Positions 14,118 through 23,373 of a stretch of DNA of 64,000 nt are shown here, in pieces (position 1 is the first letter of the stretch; each line of letters starts with the position of its first letter). Source of the DNA: Hydrogenophilales bacterium (GTDB taxonomy: Bacteria > Pseudomonadota > Gammaproteobacteria > Burkholderiales > Thiobacillaceae); the NCBI GenBank assembly GCA_016719465.1, contig JADJYY010000008.1, positions 1 through 64,000 on the forward strand, read 5' to 3'. The position numbers and the translations under genes were made by a program. The notes beneath the pieces were generated by a model. The model saw nothing but the letters and a program-made list of their open reading frames with translations, ran no database searches and was not told the origin of the DNA.

Positions 14118-14471
14118 ATGGAACGCCGAGACTTTCTGTTCATGACCGCCGCCGCCTTGCTCGCCGGGTGCGCCAGCCAGGGCTCGACGACACAAGGCAC
14201 GGACTCGTCCGGCATGAGGTTCAGCGAAAGCGAGCGCAAGACCATCGAAGCCTTCTATGGCAAGGCGGATGGTCCCCTTCCCCCGCAGCGGGCCAAACCC
14301 GGCGACGTGCTGGATTCCGGTCTGCGACCCGCCAAGCTGCCCAGCGACCTTGTCGCCAAGTTGCCCCACCTGCCCGCGCCCTACACACGTTATACCCTGG
14401 GGGCCGATGTCCTGTTGGTGAACCGGGATACCCACGCCATCCTGGACGTGATTCCACAGATCGCGCGTTGA
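14118..14471 (+). CDS. Small lipoprotein with CigR/RcnB-like C-terminus
   Basis: A 117-residue predicted lipoprotein. RRDFLFMTAAALLAGC ends in a lipobox, so the mature protein would be anchored by Cys17; the twin Arg at residues 3-4 is suggestive of Tat export. The mature C-terminal half (LPSDLVAKLPHLPAPYTRY, then LLVNRDTHAILDVI) resembles the short domain of CigR/RcnB-type proteins, which ends in a beta strand with that 'vd..t..I.dvi' pattern. I base this on memory of the family, so the name is tentative. It is a single gene between gltD and convergent rsfS. Confidence 0.65.
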   Translation: MERRDFLFMTAAALLAGCASQGSTTQGTDSSGMRFSESERKTIEAFYGKADGPLPPQRAKPGDVLDSGLRPAKLPSDLVAKLPHLPAPYTRYTLGADVLLVNRDTHAILDVIPQIAR

Positions 14472-14503
14472 CCGCACGCCTGGGTTGCCCAGGCGGGAAT
14501 GCA

Positions 14504-14554
14504 CAACCCCGGTGTTCGACCATCGACTTGAAGGTGGGAGCAACCGGGGTTTTT
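14504..14554 (+). terminator. Terminator-like hairpin after the lipoprotein gene
   Basis: ACCCCGGT pairs with ACCGGGGT across a 30-base loop and is followed by five T. An independent perfect hairpin (CGCCTGGG-TTG-CCCAGGCG) lies just upstream at 14477-14495. The long loop lowers confidence. Confidence 0.45.
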
Positions 14555-14580
14555 CATGGGGATTCGGCCGGGCGTCGAGT

Positions 14581-14952
14581 TCAGGCCGCCCGCTTCATCT
14601 TCCTTGCCGCGCCCCAGAGCTCTTCCAGGTTGTAATGCAGTCGCACCGCCGGGTGCATGACGTGGACCACCAGGCCGCCGGCGTCCACCAGGACCCATTC
14701 CCCCACCTGCTCGCCCTCGATGCCGATGATCGAGGCGCCGGCCTCCTTGAGCTTCTTCTGGACGTTGTCGGCCAGGGAGCGAACCTGCCGGTTGGAGTCG
14801 CCGCTGGCGATGATCATGGTCTCGAACAGGGAGGAGAGATGGCCGACTTCCAGGACGGTGATGTCCTTGGCCTTGATGTCTTCCAGGGCGGCGACGGCGA
14901 TACGGGTCAGTTGTTCGGTGGAGAGTTGCTGGGCGATGTGTGGTTCAGACAT
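14581..14952 (-). CDS. rsfS: Ribosomal silencing factor RsfS
   Basis: A 123-residue member of the RsfS/DUF143/Iojap family, which binds ribosomal protein L14 and prevents joining of the subunits under starvation. Landmarks: LEDIKAKDITVLEVGHLSSL near residue 25, TMIIASGDSNRQVRSLADNV near 45-65 and WVLVDAGGLVVHVMHP near 90. The ATG at 14952 is chosen because upstream sequence in this frame is shadow of nadD. The start overlaps the nadD stop by eight bases, the usual nadD-rsfS arrangement. Confidence 0.93.
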   Translation of the reverse strand: MSEPHIAQQLSTEQLTRIAVAALEDIKAKDITVLEVGHLSSLFETMIIASGDSNRQVRSLADNVQKKLKEAGASIIGIEGEQVGEWVLVDAGGLVVHVMHPAVRLHYNLEELWGAARKMKRAA

Positions 14953-15634
14953 AGAGGCGATTCTCGTGGATGTAGTCGATGAGGGCATCAGGCAGCAGGT
15001 AGCGCAGGCTTTTGCCGCGCAGGCAACGGTCGCGGATCTGGCTGGCGGAGATGTCGAGCTGGGTGATGGCGTGCGGGAAAACACGGCCGGCGGGGGCTTC
15101 GACCAGTTCGCCGGGCTGTTCGCTCAGGCGCTTGGCCAGTTGCCGGCGCAGCTCGTCGGGCAGGGCGTCTTCCCACAGGGTGGGTGAGAAGCCGGGCCGG
15201 TGGGCGATGGCGATATGGGCCAGGTCGAACAATCCGCGCCATTCTCGCCAGGTGGTGAGGCCCAGGAAGGCGTCGCTGCCCATGAACAGCACCAGGGGCG
15301 TGCCGGCGGGCAGTTCGGCGCGCAGTTCCGCCAGGGTGTCCACGCTGTAGCTGGGGCGGTCCCTGGCGATTTCCCGGTCATCCGGCACGAAGCGGGGATT
15401 GCCGACCACCGCCCGGCGCGCCATCTCCAGCCGATGCCGTGCTTCGGCCCTGGGCTGGCCGCGATGGGGCGGGTTGCCGGCCGGGATGAGGCGGACCTGA
15501 TCGATGTCCAGGGCTTCCGCCAGTTCCTCGGCCATGCGCAGGTGGCCGAAGTGGATCGGGTCGAAGGTGCCGCCGAGGATGCCGACAGGTCGGGGTGGCG
15601 CGGCTTGGACGCGGGTTTTGGCGTTACTCCTCAC
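14945..15634 (-). CDS. nadD: Nicotinate-nucleotide adenylyltransferase
   Basis: Makes deamido-NAD from nicotinate mononucleotide and ATP, in NAD synthesis. At 229 residues it is normal. The nucleotidyltransferase signature GGTFDPIHFGHLRMAEEL lies near residue 20 and the second motif ISASQIRDRC near 190 (the family ISSTxIR). SYSVDTLAEL and LFMGSDAFLGLTTWREW are the conserved middle blocks. The start at 15634 gives a short extra N-terminus (MRSNAKTRVQAAPPRP); a later internal start cannot be excluded. Overlaps rsfS. Confidence 0.93.
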   Translation of the reverse strand: MRSNAKTRVQAAPPRPVGILGGTFDPIHFGHLRMAEELAEALDIDQVRLIPAGNPPHRGQPRAEARHRLEMARRAVVGNPRFVPDDREIARDRPSYSVDTLAELRAELPAGTPLVLFMGSDAFLGLTTWREWRGLFDLAHIAIAHRPGFSPTLWEDALPDELRRQLAKRLSEQPGELVEAPAGRVFPHAITQLDISASQIRDRCLRGKSLRYLLPDALIDYIHENRLYV

Positions 15635-15659
15635 CCCTTACTCCTCACCCCTCACCGGC

Positions 15660-16937
15660 TCACCCCCGTACATGTCCGTCGCCCAGCACCACCCACTTCT
15701 GGCTGGTGAGGCCTTCCAGGCCCACCGGCCCGCGGGCGTGGATCTTGTCGGTGGAAATGCCGATCTCGGCGCCCAGGCCGTACTCGAAGCCGTCGGCGAA
15801 GCGGGTGGAGGCGTTGACCATGACCGAGCTGGAGTCCACCTCGCGCAGGAAGCGCATGGCATTGGCATGATTGGTGGTGAGGATGGCGTCGGTGTGGTGC
15901 GAACTGTAGTGGTTGATATGGGCGATGGCCTCGTCGACGCTGCCCACCAGCTTCACGCTGATGATGGGGGCCAGGTATTCGGTGGACCAGTCTTCCTCCG
16001 TGGCGTCCAGGACCCTGGCGCCGGGCACGGCGGCGAGGATGGCCTTGGAGGCCGCGTCGCACCGCATCTCCACGCCCTTGGCGGCGAACAGGGCGCCGAT
16101 GCGGGGCAGGAAGGAAGCGGCGGCTTTTTCGTGCACGAGCAGGGATTCCGTGGCGTTGCAGGGGCTGTATTTCTGGGTCTTGGCGTTGTCGGTGACCACC
16201 AGGGCCTTCTCCAGGTCGAATTCGGCGTCCACGTAGGTGTGGCAGTTGCCGTCCAGGTGCTTGATCACGGGCACCTTGGCCTCGTTGCTGATGCGCTCGA
16301 TGAGCCCCTTGCCGCCGCGCGGGATGATGACGTCCACGTAGGCGGGCAGGGTGATGAGTTCGCCCACGGCGGCGCGGTCGGTGGTTTCGACCAGTTGCAC
16401 GGCCTCGACGGGCAGGCCGGCGCTTGCCAGGGCCTGGCGCACCAGTTGCCACAGGGCCAGGTTGGACTGGATGGCCTCCGAGCCGCCACGCAGGATGCAG
16501 GCGTTGCCGCTCTTGATGGCCAGGGACGCAGCCTCGATGGTGACGTTGGGGCGGCTCTCGTAAATCATGCCGAACACGCCCAGGGGGACGCGCATCTGGC
16601 CCACGCTGATGCCGGTGGGACGGCGCTTGATGCCGGTCATCTCGCCGACGGGATCGGGCATGGCGGCCAGTTGTTCGCAGCCCTCGGCCATGGTGTCGAT
16701 GACTTTCCCGGTCAGGCGCAACCGGTCCACCATGGGCGCGGCCAGTCCCGCCGCCTCGGCGGCGGCGATGTCGCGGGCGTTGGCTTCCGCCAGCGGGGCG
16801 CCAGCCTCGCGCAGCAGGCGGGCAAGCTCCGACAGGGCGTCATTTTTGGCCCGGGTGGGGGCGCGGGCCATGGCGGCCGAGGCCGCGCGGGCCTGTTGGC
16901 CCAGGGTCCGCATGTAGGTCTTGATGTCCATCTTCAT
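15660..16937 (-). CDS. proA: Gamma-glutamyl phosphate reductase
   Basis: Reduces gamma-glutamyl phosphate to glutamate semialdehyde with NADPH, the second step of proline synthesis. It has 425 residues and the aldehyde-dehydrogenase fold. The catalytic cysteine is in KYSPCNATESLLVH near residue 265; LGVFGMIYESRPNVTIEA near 120 and KSGNACILRGGSEA near 145 form the cofactor pocket; GLGAEIGISTDKIHARGPVG ends the domain. A second in-frame ATG at 16931 is equally possible. proB is not in the window. It lies in the betaproteobacterial run holA-proA-nadD-rsfS. Confidence 0.96.
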   Translation of the reverse strand: MKMDIKTYMRTLGQQARAASAAMARAPTRAKNDALSELARLLREAGAPLAEANARDIAAAEAAGLAAPMVDRLRLTGKVIDTMAEGCEQLAAMPDPVGEMTGIKRRPTGISVGQMRVPLGVFGMIYESRPNVTIEAASLAIKSGNACILRGGSEAIQSNLALWQLVRQALASAGLPVEAVQLVETTDRAAVGELITLPAYVDVIIPRGGKGLIERISNEAKVPVIKHLDGNCHTYVDAEFDLEKALVVTDNAKTQKYSPCNATESLLVHEKAAASFLPRIGALFAAKGVEMRCDAASKAILAAVPGARVLDATEEDWSTEYLAPIISVKLVGSVDEAIAHINHYSSHHTDAILTTNHANAMRFLREVDSSSVMVNASTRFADGFEYGLGAEIGISTDKIHARGPVGLEGLTSQKWVVLGDGHVRG

Positions 16938-16948
16938 CTCCGAAAGGC

Positions 16949-17042
16949 GGGAAACGGGAAACGGGAAACGGGAAACGGGAAACGGGAAACATGCCGGTTG
17001 TTACGTTTCGCATTTCCCTTTTCTCGTTTCCTCTTTCCCCCC
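16949..17042. repeat. GGGAAAC heptamer array with pyrimidine-rich complementary arm
   Basis: Six exact tandem copies of GGGAAAC (16949-16990) are followed, after ten bases, by a degenerate complement (GTTTCGCATTTCCCTTTTCTCGTTTCC) at about 17003-17029 and then a T/C run. The two arms can fold into a long imperfect hairpin between proA and holA. One of several loci in this window with the same architecture but different sequence. Confidence 0.8.
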
Positions 17043-17044
17043 GG

Positions 17045-18076
17045 TCATATCACTGCAAACGCCGGGGCCTTGCCCTTGCCCATCAGCGCCAGTCCCAACT
17101 GCTTCAATTCGTCCCAGGCGTCTTCCTTCAGCAGGCCCTTGGCCGCCCGGTCGAGCCGGGACAGGCCGCCCATGGCCCGGGCCAGGCGTTCCGGTCCGGC
17201 CCGCTTGAGGGCGCGTTCCACCAGGCTTTGGCGGCTGTCCCAGACCCGGAGTTCCTGCATCAGGTTCGCCAGGCGCTGGCCCCGGGACAGGCCGGCGGCC
17301 AGGCGGTAGAGGGTGCGGATCTCGTTGCCCACCACCGCCAGCACCAGGGGCAGGCCCTCGCCTTCCGCCTTGAGACCGTCCAGTATGCGGCAGAACCGGG
17401 CGGCATCGGCCTTGAGGAAGGCTTCGGACAGGTCGCCCACGTCATAGCGCGCCACATCCACCACGGCCGACCGGGCGGTGGCCATGTCCAGCGTGCCCGG
17501 GGGCAACAGCAGGGCGAGTTTCTCGATCTCCTGGTGGGCCGCCAGCAGATTGCCTTCGACCCGCGTTGCCAGCCAGACCAGGGTGTCCCGATCCGCTTTC
17601 AGCCCATGCCGGGAGAGCCGTTCGCCGATCCAGTCCGGCAGCTTGTCCATGGCTGGGGGCGCGGTTTGCAGGAAAGTCCCCCCCTTTTCCAGGGCCGTGG
17701 CCCATTTGCTGGACTGGGACGCCTTGTCCAGCCGGGGGGTGGTCACCAGCAGCAGGGTGTCGTCGGGGGGATGGGATGCCCAGGCCTCCAGGGTCTTGCC
17801 ACCCTCCACGCCGGGCTTGCCGGTGGGCAGGCGCAATTCCACCACGCGGCGACTGGCGAACAGGGACAGGGAGTCGAAGCCGGCCAGCCAGCCGCGCCAG
17901 TCGAAACCCGTCTCGGCCTGGAAGGATTGGCGTTCGTCGAAGCCCCGGGCACGGGCGGCCTGCCGGATGCGCGCGACGGCCTCGTCCACCAGCAGGGGTT
18001 CGTCGCCCGCGATCAGCCAGATCGGGGCCAGGGCCTTGTTCAGGGCGCCTTCGAGTTGCTCGCCGCGCAGTTTCAT
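17045..18076 (-). CDS. holA: DNA polymerase III subunit delta
   Basis: A 343-residue clamp-loader subunit that opens the beta sliding clamp. The N-terminal block (LAPIWLIAGDEPLLVDEAV) is the typical HolA start, followed by the Rossmann-like region with FDSLSLFASRRVVELRLP and the three-helix collar domain at the C-terminus (WDSRQSLVERALKRAGPERL). The ATG at 18076 is fixed by one-base overlap with the lptE stop and by family N-termini; the frame remains open upstream but is shadow of lptE. Confidence 0.93.
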   Translation of the reverse strand: MKLRGEQLEGALNKALAPIWLIAGDEPLLVDEAVARIRQAARARGFDERQSFQAETGFDWRGWLAGFDSLSLFASRRVVELRLPTGKPGVEGGKTLEAWASHPPDDTLLLVTTPRLDKASQSSKWATALEKGGTFLQTAPPAMDKLPDWIGERLSRHGLKADRDTLVWLATRVEGNLLAAHQEIEKLALLLPPGTLDMATARSAVVDVARYDVGDLSEAFLKADAARFCRILDGLKAEGEGLPLVLAVVGNEIRTLYRLAAGLSRGQRLANLMQELRVWDSRQSLVERALKRAGPERLARAMGGLSRLDRAAKGLLKEDAWDELKQLGLALMGKGKAPAFAVI

Positions 18077-18564
18077 CAACGCCTGATATAGGAAAGGCGA
18101 CGCAACACCTGGCGCAAGGCGTCCTGTTCCATGGCCCGGTACAGGCTGGTTTCCTCCGCCTGCTTGGCCAGGATCGCCGTGTCGCTGTAGGAATAGTCCC
18201 GGGTCAGCAGGATTTCCGCGGGTGCGCTGAGGTCCTTGCCGCCAGGATCCTGCGCCGTCATCACTACCCGGTAGGTCAGGCGGTATTCCCGCACCTTGCC
18301 GCCGCCGGACAGGGCGAGGATGTTCTTCGCGCGGGATTCCTCGGCAAGCCGGATGCGAACAGCCGCGCCTTCCAACCGGGGGGCCAGCTTGTCCTGGCTG
18401 GACAGGGCGTCGCGCAGGGCGGGCGCCAGGATCGAGCCCGGGGCCGCCTCCACGTGGGCGCTTTCGAAGGGCAGCTGGGCCTGGCCGCGCAACTGGAACC
18501 CGCAACCCGCGACCCCGGCCAGCAGGCCAAGCCCGACCAGGAGGGTCAATGCCAAGCGTTTCAC
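18076..18564 (-). CDS. lptE: LPS-assembly lipoprotein LptE
   Basis: The outer-membrane lipoprotein that plugs the LptD barrel in lipopolysaccharide export. The GTG at 18564 is chosen because AAGGAG lies six bases upstream and it places the lipoprotein signal (LALTLLVGLGLLAGVAGCGF) right at the N-terminus; the in-frame ATG at 18582 overlapping the leuS stop is the alternative. CGFQLRGQAQLPFESAHVE after the lipobox is the family signature. About 162 residues. The order leuS-lptE-holA is conserved in Beta- and Gammaproteobacteria. Confidence 0.92.
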   Translation of the reverse strand: MKRLALTLLVGLGLLAGVAGCGFQLRGQAQLPFESAHVEAAPGSILAPALRDALSSQDKLAPRLEGAAVRIRLAEESRAKNILALSGGGKVREYRLTYRVVMTAQDPGGKDLSAPAEILLTRDYSYSDTAILAKQAEETSLYRAMEQDALRQVLRRLSYIRR

Positions 18565-18581
18565 TCCACTCTCCTTATCCA

Positions 18582-21258
18582 TCAAACCACTACGTTCACC
18601 AGACGGCCCGGCACCACCACCACCTTCCTGGCCGGCTTGCCTTCCATGAAGCGCAGCACCTCGGGGCTGGCCAGGGCGGCCTGCTCGATGGCGTCCTGGG
18701 TCGCGTCGACGGCCACGCGCAGCTTGCCGCGCAGTTTTCCATTCACCTGGAGCATGAGCTCGATCTCGTCGCGCGTTAGCGCGGCTTCGTCCGCCACGGG
18801 CCAGGGCGAACCCACCAGGCAGGCCCCCGGCTTCAGGGCCTTGATCAGGCTGCGGCAGATGTGGGGCACGATGGGTGCCAGCATGAGCACCACGGCTTCC
18901 AGGGCCTCCTGCTTGACGGCGCGCGTGGCCGGGTCGGCCGCGTCCAGCTTCGCCATGGCGTTCATGAGCTCCATGATGGCGGCGATGGCGGTGTTGAACT
19001 GTTTGCGCCGTTCGATATCGTCGCTGACCTTGGCGATGGTCTGGTGCAGTTGGCGGCGGAAGTCCCGGGTGGGGGCGGGAAGTTCTCCGCTGGTGTAGGC
19101 CGCGCACGCCCCGGCTTCCACATGCTCGTACACCGCCTTCCACAGTCGGCGCAGGAAGCGGTTGGCGCCCTCGACCCCGGCATCGGACCATTCCAGGGAC
19201 TGTTCCGGCGGCGCCGCGAACATCATGAACAGGCGCGCGGTGTCGGCGCCGTACTGGTCGATGAGGGCCTGGGGATCGACGCCGTTGTTCTTGGACTTGG
19301 ACATCTTCTCGGTACCGCCCACCTGGACAGGCTTGCCGTCGGCCTTGAGCACGGAAACACCATCGACGACTTCCACGTCGGCGGGGTTGATCCATTGTTT
19401 CTTGCCCGAATTTTGGTCGCCTCCGGCATCGCGGTAATAGGTGTCGGCGATGACCATGCCCTGGGTCAGCAGGTTGGCGAAGGGTTCGTTGCTGGAAACG
19501 AGACCCACGTCCCGCATCAGCTTGTGGAAGAACCGCGCATAGAGCAGATGCAGGATGGCGTGCTCGATGCCGCCGATGTACTGGTCCACCGGCAGCCAGT
19601 AGTTCGCGCGCTCGTCCAGCATGGCGCCGGCGTTGTCCGGGCAGGCGTAGCGGGCGTAGTACCAGGACGACTCCACGAAGGTGTCCATGGTGTCGGTCTC
19701 ACGCTCCGCCTTGCCGCCGCATTTCGGGCAGGTGGTCTCGTAGAACGACGGCATCTTCTTGATGGGGGAGCCGATGTCGATCTTCACGTCCTCGGGCAGC
19801 ACCACGGGCAACTGCTCGTCCGGCACCGGCACGTCGCCGCAGGCGGGGCAGTGGATGATGGGAATGGGGCAGCCCCAGTAACGCTGGCGGGAGATGCCCC
19901 AGTCGCGCAGGCGCCAGGTGGTGCGCCTGTCGCCCAGACCCAGGTTCTTTAGCACCAGGGCGATTTTTTCGATGGCGTCCTGGGAGGTGCGGCCGGAGAA
20001 GTCGCCGGAGTCGAACAGAGTTCCAACATCTGCGTACCAATGCCTCCATTCTCCCGAATCAAAGGTCTTGTCTTTCAAAGCTTGGCAGTGTTCAGACCTT
20101 GGTTTCAGGATTCGCCTTTGTCAAGTTTCGTCTGAATCTTATCGCCTATAGCCCATCAACGGAACGATAACCCGGCTTGATTGGGAGACCATATTTCTTC
20201 GCAAAGGCAAAATCCCGCTCATCATGGGCCGGCACCGCCATCACCGCGCCTTCGCCGTAGCCCATGAGCACGTAGTTGGCGACGAATATGGGCACGGCTT
20301 CGTTGGTGAAGGGGTGGTAGGCCTTGAGGCCCGTATCCATGCCCTTCTTTTCCATGGTCGCCATGTCGGCCTCGGCCACGCTGCCCTGCTTGCATTCGGC
20401 GATGAAGGCGGCCAGTTCCGGGTTGCCTTCGGCGGCCTTCTGGGCCAGGGGATGCTCGGCGGCGACGGCCACGTAGGTGACGCCGAACAGGGTGTCGGCG
20501 CGGGTGGTGAACACCTTGAGGACATCCTGGTCGTCCTGGTGGCGTTCGTTCAGGGGGAAATGGATCTCGACGCCGAAGCTCTTGCCGATCCAGTTGCGCT
20601 GCATGGTCTTCACCCGCTCGGGCCAGCCGGGCAGGTTGTCGAGTTCGGACAGGAGCTCTTCCGCGTAGGCGGTGATGCGGAAGAAGTACATGGGAATGTC
20701 GCGCTTCTCCACCAGAGCACCGGAGCGCCAGCCGCGGCCGTCGATGACCTGTTCGTTGGCCAGCACGGTGTGGTCCACCGGATCCCAGTTCACCGTGGCC
20801 ATCTTCTTGTAGATCAGGCCCTTCTCGAACAGGCGCGTGAACAGCCATTGTTCCCAGCGGTAATAGTCGGGCTTGCAGGTGGCCAGTTCCCGGCTCCAGT
20901 CGATGGCCAGGCCCAGGCGCTTCAGCTGGCCGCGCATGTAGTCGATGTTGGCGTAGGTCCAGCCGGCCGGCGCCACGTTGTTGGCGATGGCGGCGTTTTC
21001 CGCCGGCAGGCCGAAGGCGTCCCAGCCCATGGGTTGCAGGACGTTGTAGCCCTTCATGCGGTGGTAGCGCGCCAGCACGTCGCCGATGGTGTAGTTGCGC
21101 ACGTGGCCCATGTGTAGCTTGCCCGACGGGTAGGGGAACATGGACAGGCAGTAGTACTTGGGTTTGGTGGTGTCTTCCGAGGCGCGGAAGATCTGCTTTT
21201 CGTCCCAGTGTTGTTGTGCTTCCGGTTCGATGATCTCCGGGCGGTAAAGTGCGTCCAT
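18582..21258 (-). pseudogene. leuS: Leucyl-tRNA synthetase, frame broken in the editing-to-catalytic junction
   Basis: The N-terminal piece (from 21258) has the class-I signature YPSGKLHMGHVRNY and most of the CP1 editing domain (TTRADTLFGVTYVAV; PAHDERDFAFAKKYGLPIK), then meets a stop at 20146. The C-terminal piece, from about 20095, resumes with DSGEWRHWYADVGTLFDSGD, then WRLRDWGISRQRYWGCP and the KMSKS loop (EKMSKSKNNGVDP), and ends at 18582. Between them about 30-60 bases must be read through all three frames (one short stretch reads GDKIQTKLDKGES). The patch 20041-20220 is only about 47% G+C by hand count. Because leuS is essential, assembly error is likelier than true loss. Confidence 0.85.
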
Positions 21259-21365
21259 GTCGTGCTCTGACTTCTCGGATGTGCTTGAAAGAAGGGCGGA
21301 TTATACCCGCCGCTCGGGTGACAGGCCGGGGGGCGGCGTTTATACTCAATGACCGTTTCGCCGAA

Positions 21366-21436
21366 GTGAAACGTGAGCTGTGAGGTGTGCCCACTTTGGC
21401 GCCCCGCTTTGCTGCGACCGCACATTTCACGTTTCG
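21366..21436. repeat. GAAAC-type inverted repeat before phosphoribulokinase
   Basis: GAAACGTGA at 21368-21376 and TCACGTTTC at 21427-21435 are exact inverse copies in the prkB leader; the right arm continues in T/C-rich sequence. Similar in design to the GGGAAAC array at 16949. It may be a leader hairpin or a mobile-type intergenic repeat. Confidence 0.55.
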
Positions 21437-21475
21437 CTTTTCTTGTTTCAGTGGTTTTTTCTAGGGGGAATTTTC

Positions 21476-22366
21476 ATGTCCAAGAAGCATCCCGTCGTGG
21501 TCGTCACCGGCTCGTCCGGCGCCGGCACCACCACCGTCAAGCGCGCGTTCGAGCACATCTTCACCCGCGAGAAACTGTCCGCCGCCGTCATCGAGGGCGA
21601 CAGCATGCACAGCCTGGGCCGTGTCGAGTTCAAGGAGGCCATGAAGAAGGCCGAGGTCGCCGGCAACCACTCCTTCAGTCACTTCGGCCCCGAGGCCAAC
21701 GACTTCGAAGGCCTGGCCAACATGTTCAAGACCTACGGCGAGACCGGTGCCGGCAAGAAGCGCTACTACATCCACAGCGATGAAGAGGCCGCCGCGCTCA
21801 ACGCCCGCCTCGGCACCACCCTGAAGCCGGGCGAGTTCACCCCGTGGGAGGACATGCCCGCCAACACCGACATCCTGTTCTACGAGGGACTGCATGGCCT
21901 GGTGGTGACCGACAAGGTGGACATGGCCAAGCATGTGGACCTGGCCGTGGGCGTGGTGCCCGTCGTGAATCTGGAGTGGATCCAGAAGATCCACCGCGAC
22001 GCCGCCGAGCGGGGCTACTCCGCCGAGGCCATCGTCGACACCATCCTGCGCCGCATGCCGGATTACGTGAACTACGTGACGCCCCAGTTCTCCCGCACCG
22101 ACATCAACTTCCAGCGCGTGCCCCTGGTGGACACCTCCAACCCCTTCATCGCCCGCGACATCCCGACCCCGGACGAGTCCCTGGTGGTGGTGCGTTTCCG
22201 CAATCCCAAGGGCGTGGATTTCCCCTACTTCCTGTCCATGATTCCCGGCGCCTTCATGTCCCGGCCCAACAACCTGGTGGTGCCCGGCGGCAAGATGGGC
22301 TTCGCCATGGAAGTCATCCTGGGCCCCATCATCGAGCGCATGGTGGAGGACAGCCGCAAGGCCTGA
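21476..22366 (+). CDS. prkB: Phosphoribulokinase
   Basis: Phosphorylates ribulose 5-phosphate to ribulose 1,5-bisphosphate, the Calvin-cycle step that feeds RuBisCO. At 296 residues it is the short proteobacterial type. The P-loop is VTGSSGAGTTTVKRAFE near residue 10; EGDSMHSLGR near 40 carries the catalytic Asp/His region; FYEGLHGLVV near 140 is the Walker-B-like strand. The ATG at 21476 follows AGGGGGA; the frame is open further upstream but without family sequence. No RuBisCO or other cbb gene is in the window, so it is unlinked here. A terminator follows. Confidence 0.95.
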   Translation: MSKKHPVVVVTGSSGAGTTTVKRAFEHIFTREKLSAAVIEGDSMHSLGRVEFKEAMKKAEVAGNHSFSHFGPEANDFEGLANMFKTYGETGAGKKRYYIHSDEEAAALNARLGTTLKPGEFTPWEDMPANTDILFYEGLHGLVVTDKVDMAKHVDLAVGVVPVVNLEWIQKIHRDAAERGYSAEAIVDTILRRMPDYVNYVTPQFSRTDINFQRVPLVDTSNPFIARDIPTPDESLVVVRFRNPKGVDFPYFLSMIPGAFMSRPNNLVVPGGKMGFAMEVILGPIIERMVEDSRKA

Positions 22367-22385
22367 TCCACCGCGCATCGCGGCC

Positions 22386-22414
22386 AAGCCGGGAGCGTCG
22401 AGCCCCGGCTTTTT
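22386..22414 (+). terminator. Terminator of phosphoribulokinase
   Basis: AAGCCGGG and CCCGGCTT pair around a ten-base loop and are followed by a T-run. Confidence 0.7.
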
Positions 22415-22443
22415 CATTTCACGAGCCGAGGCGCTTCCCCCTC

Positions 22444-22800
22444 ATGGACATTTTCAACCGTTTCTCCATCGAAGCCGCCCGCCGTCTGCCCAGGCTGCCC
22501 GATGGGCACCCCTGTTCCCGCCTGCATGGCCATTCCTTCCAGGTGGAGGTCCATGTTTCCGGTCCCCTCGATCCGGACCTGGGATGGGTGGTGGATTTCG
22601 CGGATATCCAGCGGGCCTGGCAACCTGTCCACGCCGCCCTGGACCACCGCTGCCTCAACGACATCGCCGGGCTCGAGAATCCCACCAGCGAGCATCTGGC
22701 GCGGTGGCTCTGGGCAAGGCTCAAGGCGGACTTGCCCGGCCTGAGCAAGATCGTGGTGATGGAAACGGCGGTGTCCGGCTGTGTCTATCATGGCGAGTGA
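22444..22800 (+). CDS. queD: 6-carboxytetrahydropterin synthase QueD
   Basis: A 118-residue QueD/PTPS-fold enzyme that converts dihydroneopterin triphosphate to 6-carboxytetrahydropterin, the first dedicated step of queuosine synthesis. Zinc is held by His in LPDGHPCSRLHGHSFQVEV (residues about 18-37); Cys24 in that stretch is the catalytic cysteine. WVVDFADIQRAWQPVHAALD and LDHRCLND are conserved, and ENPTSEHLARWLW leads to the last helix. queA and tgt of the same pathway lie at 50-54 kb. Confidence 0.93.
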   Translation: MDIFNRFSIEAARRLPRLPDGHPCSRLHGHSFQVEVHVSGPLDPDLGWVVDFADIQRAWQPVHAALDHRCLNDIAGLENPTSEHLARWLWARLKADLPGLSKIVVMETAVSGCVYHGE

Positions 22801-23038
22801 ACGCGTCCCTGGCGGGAAGACGGGCCAAGAGGGAATTCCTGGCGGGGCGGGGCGCATGACACGGCTCAAGAAAACGGCGAAAGCGCCGTTGATGGTCGGG
22901 AATTCGTGCAAAATGCGGCCGCGCCGGATGCATGGTAGATAACTACCAAGGCTGTAATACCGCTGTCATTGATTACCTGTAATTTGCCATCCCCGGCTCG
23001 AACCGGGGTGGTCCGATAACGAGATGGATGGAGACAAG

Positions 23039-23296
23039 ATGCAAACCCCCGTCATGGAACGCGCGCCCCAGGCGCGTCTGGAGCGTCGCCGCAACCAGTT
23101 GTTGCGGGAACGGTTCGACGCCGCGGAAACCCTGCTCAAGCCCTTGCTGGGATCGCCGGAGTCCCACAATGGGGCGGCCTTCTTCCGGGCCATGAACCGA
23201 CTGCACGCCGTATACCCGGATCTCTCGCCCAGCGAGATCGAAGCCCTGGTGGCGGCCGTGGTCCGCAGCTTCCAGAGCCGGACGGTCGGGCGCTGA
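23039..23296 (+). CDS. Hypothetical protein (85 aa)
   Basis: A short helical protein (LERRRNQLLRERFDAAETLL; YPDLSPSEIEALVAAVVRSF) with no signal peptide. Family not recognised. The ATG at 23039 follows GGAG; an ATG five codons earlier is possible. It stands alone, downstream of a 240-base gap in which I see nothing, and is followed by a terminator-like hairpin before the convergent EAL-HDOD gene. Confidence 0.6.
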   Translation: MQTPVMERAPQARLERRRNQLLRERFDAAETLLKPLLGSPESHNGAAFFRAMNRLHAVYPDLSPSEIEALVAAVVRSFQSRTVGR

Positions 23297-23308
23297 TTCT
23301 TCCCTCGG

Positions 23309-23330
23309 GCGGGCCTGCCTCGGCCCGCTT
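23309..23330 (+). terminator. Terminator-like hairpin between convergent genes
   Basis: GCGGGCC-TGCCTC-GGCCCGC with only two T after it. Its position between two convergent stops supports the call. Confidence 0.45.
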
Positions 23331-23373
23331 GCCGCCGACACCGGTCGAGCCCGCGGGGCCCCGGCGGGCCGAC

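Noticed and set aside
16949..16990. GGGAAAC array considered as a CRISPR or VNTR-type array
   Set aside because: The units are contiguous heptamers without spacers and no cas genes are present; kept as a simple repeat with a complementary arm.
18076..19395. 439-residue minus-strand frame that would fuse lptE to an N-terminal Arg/Gly-rich region
   Set aside because: The N-terminal part is an out-of-frame reading of leuS; the lipoprotein signal and ribosome binding site place the lptE start at 18564.
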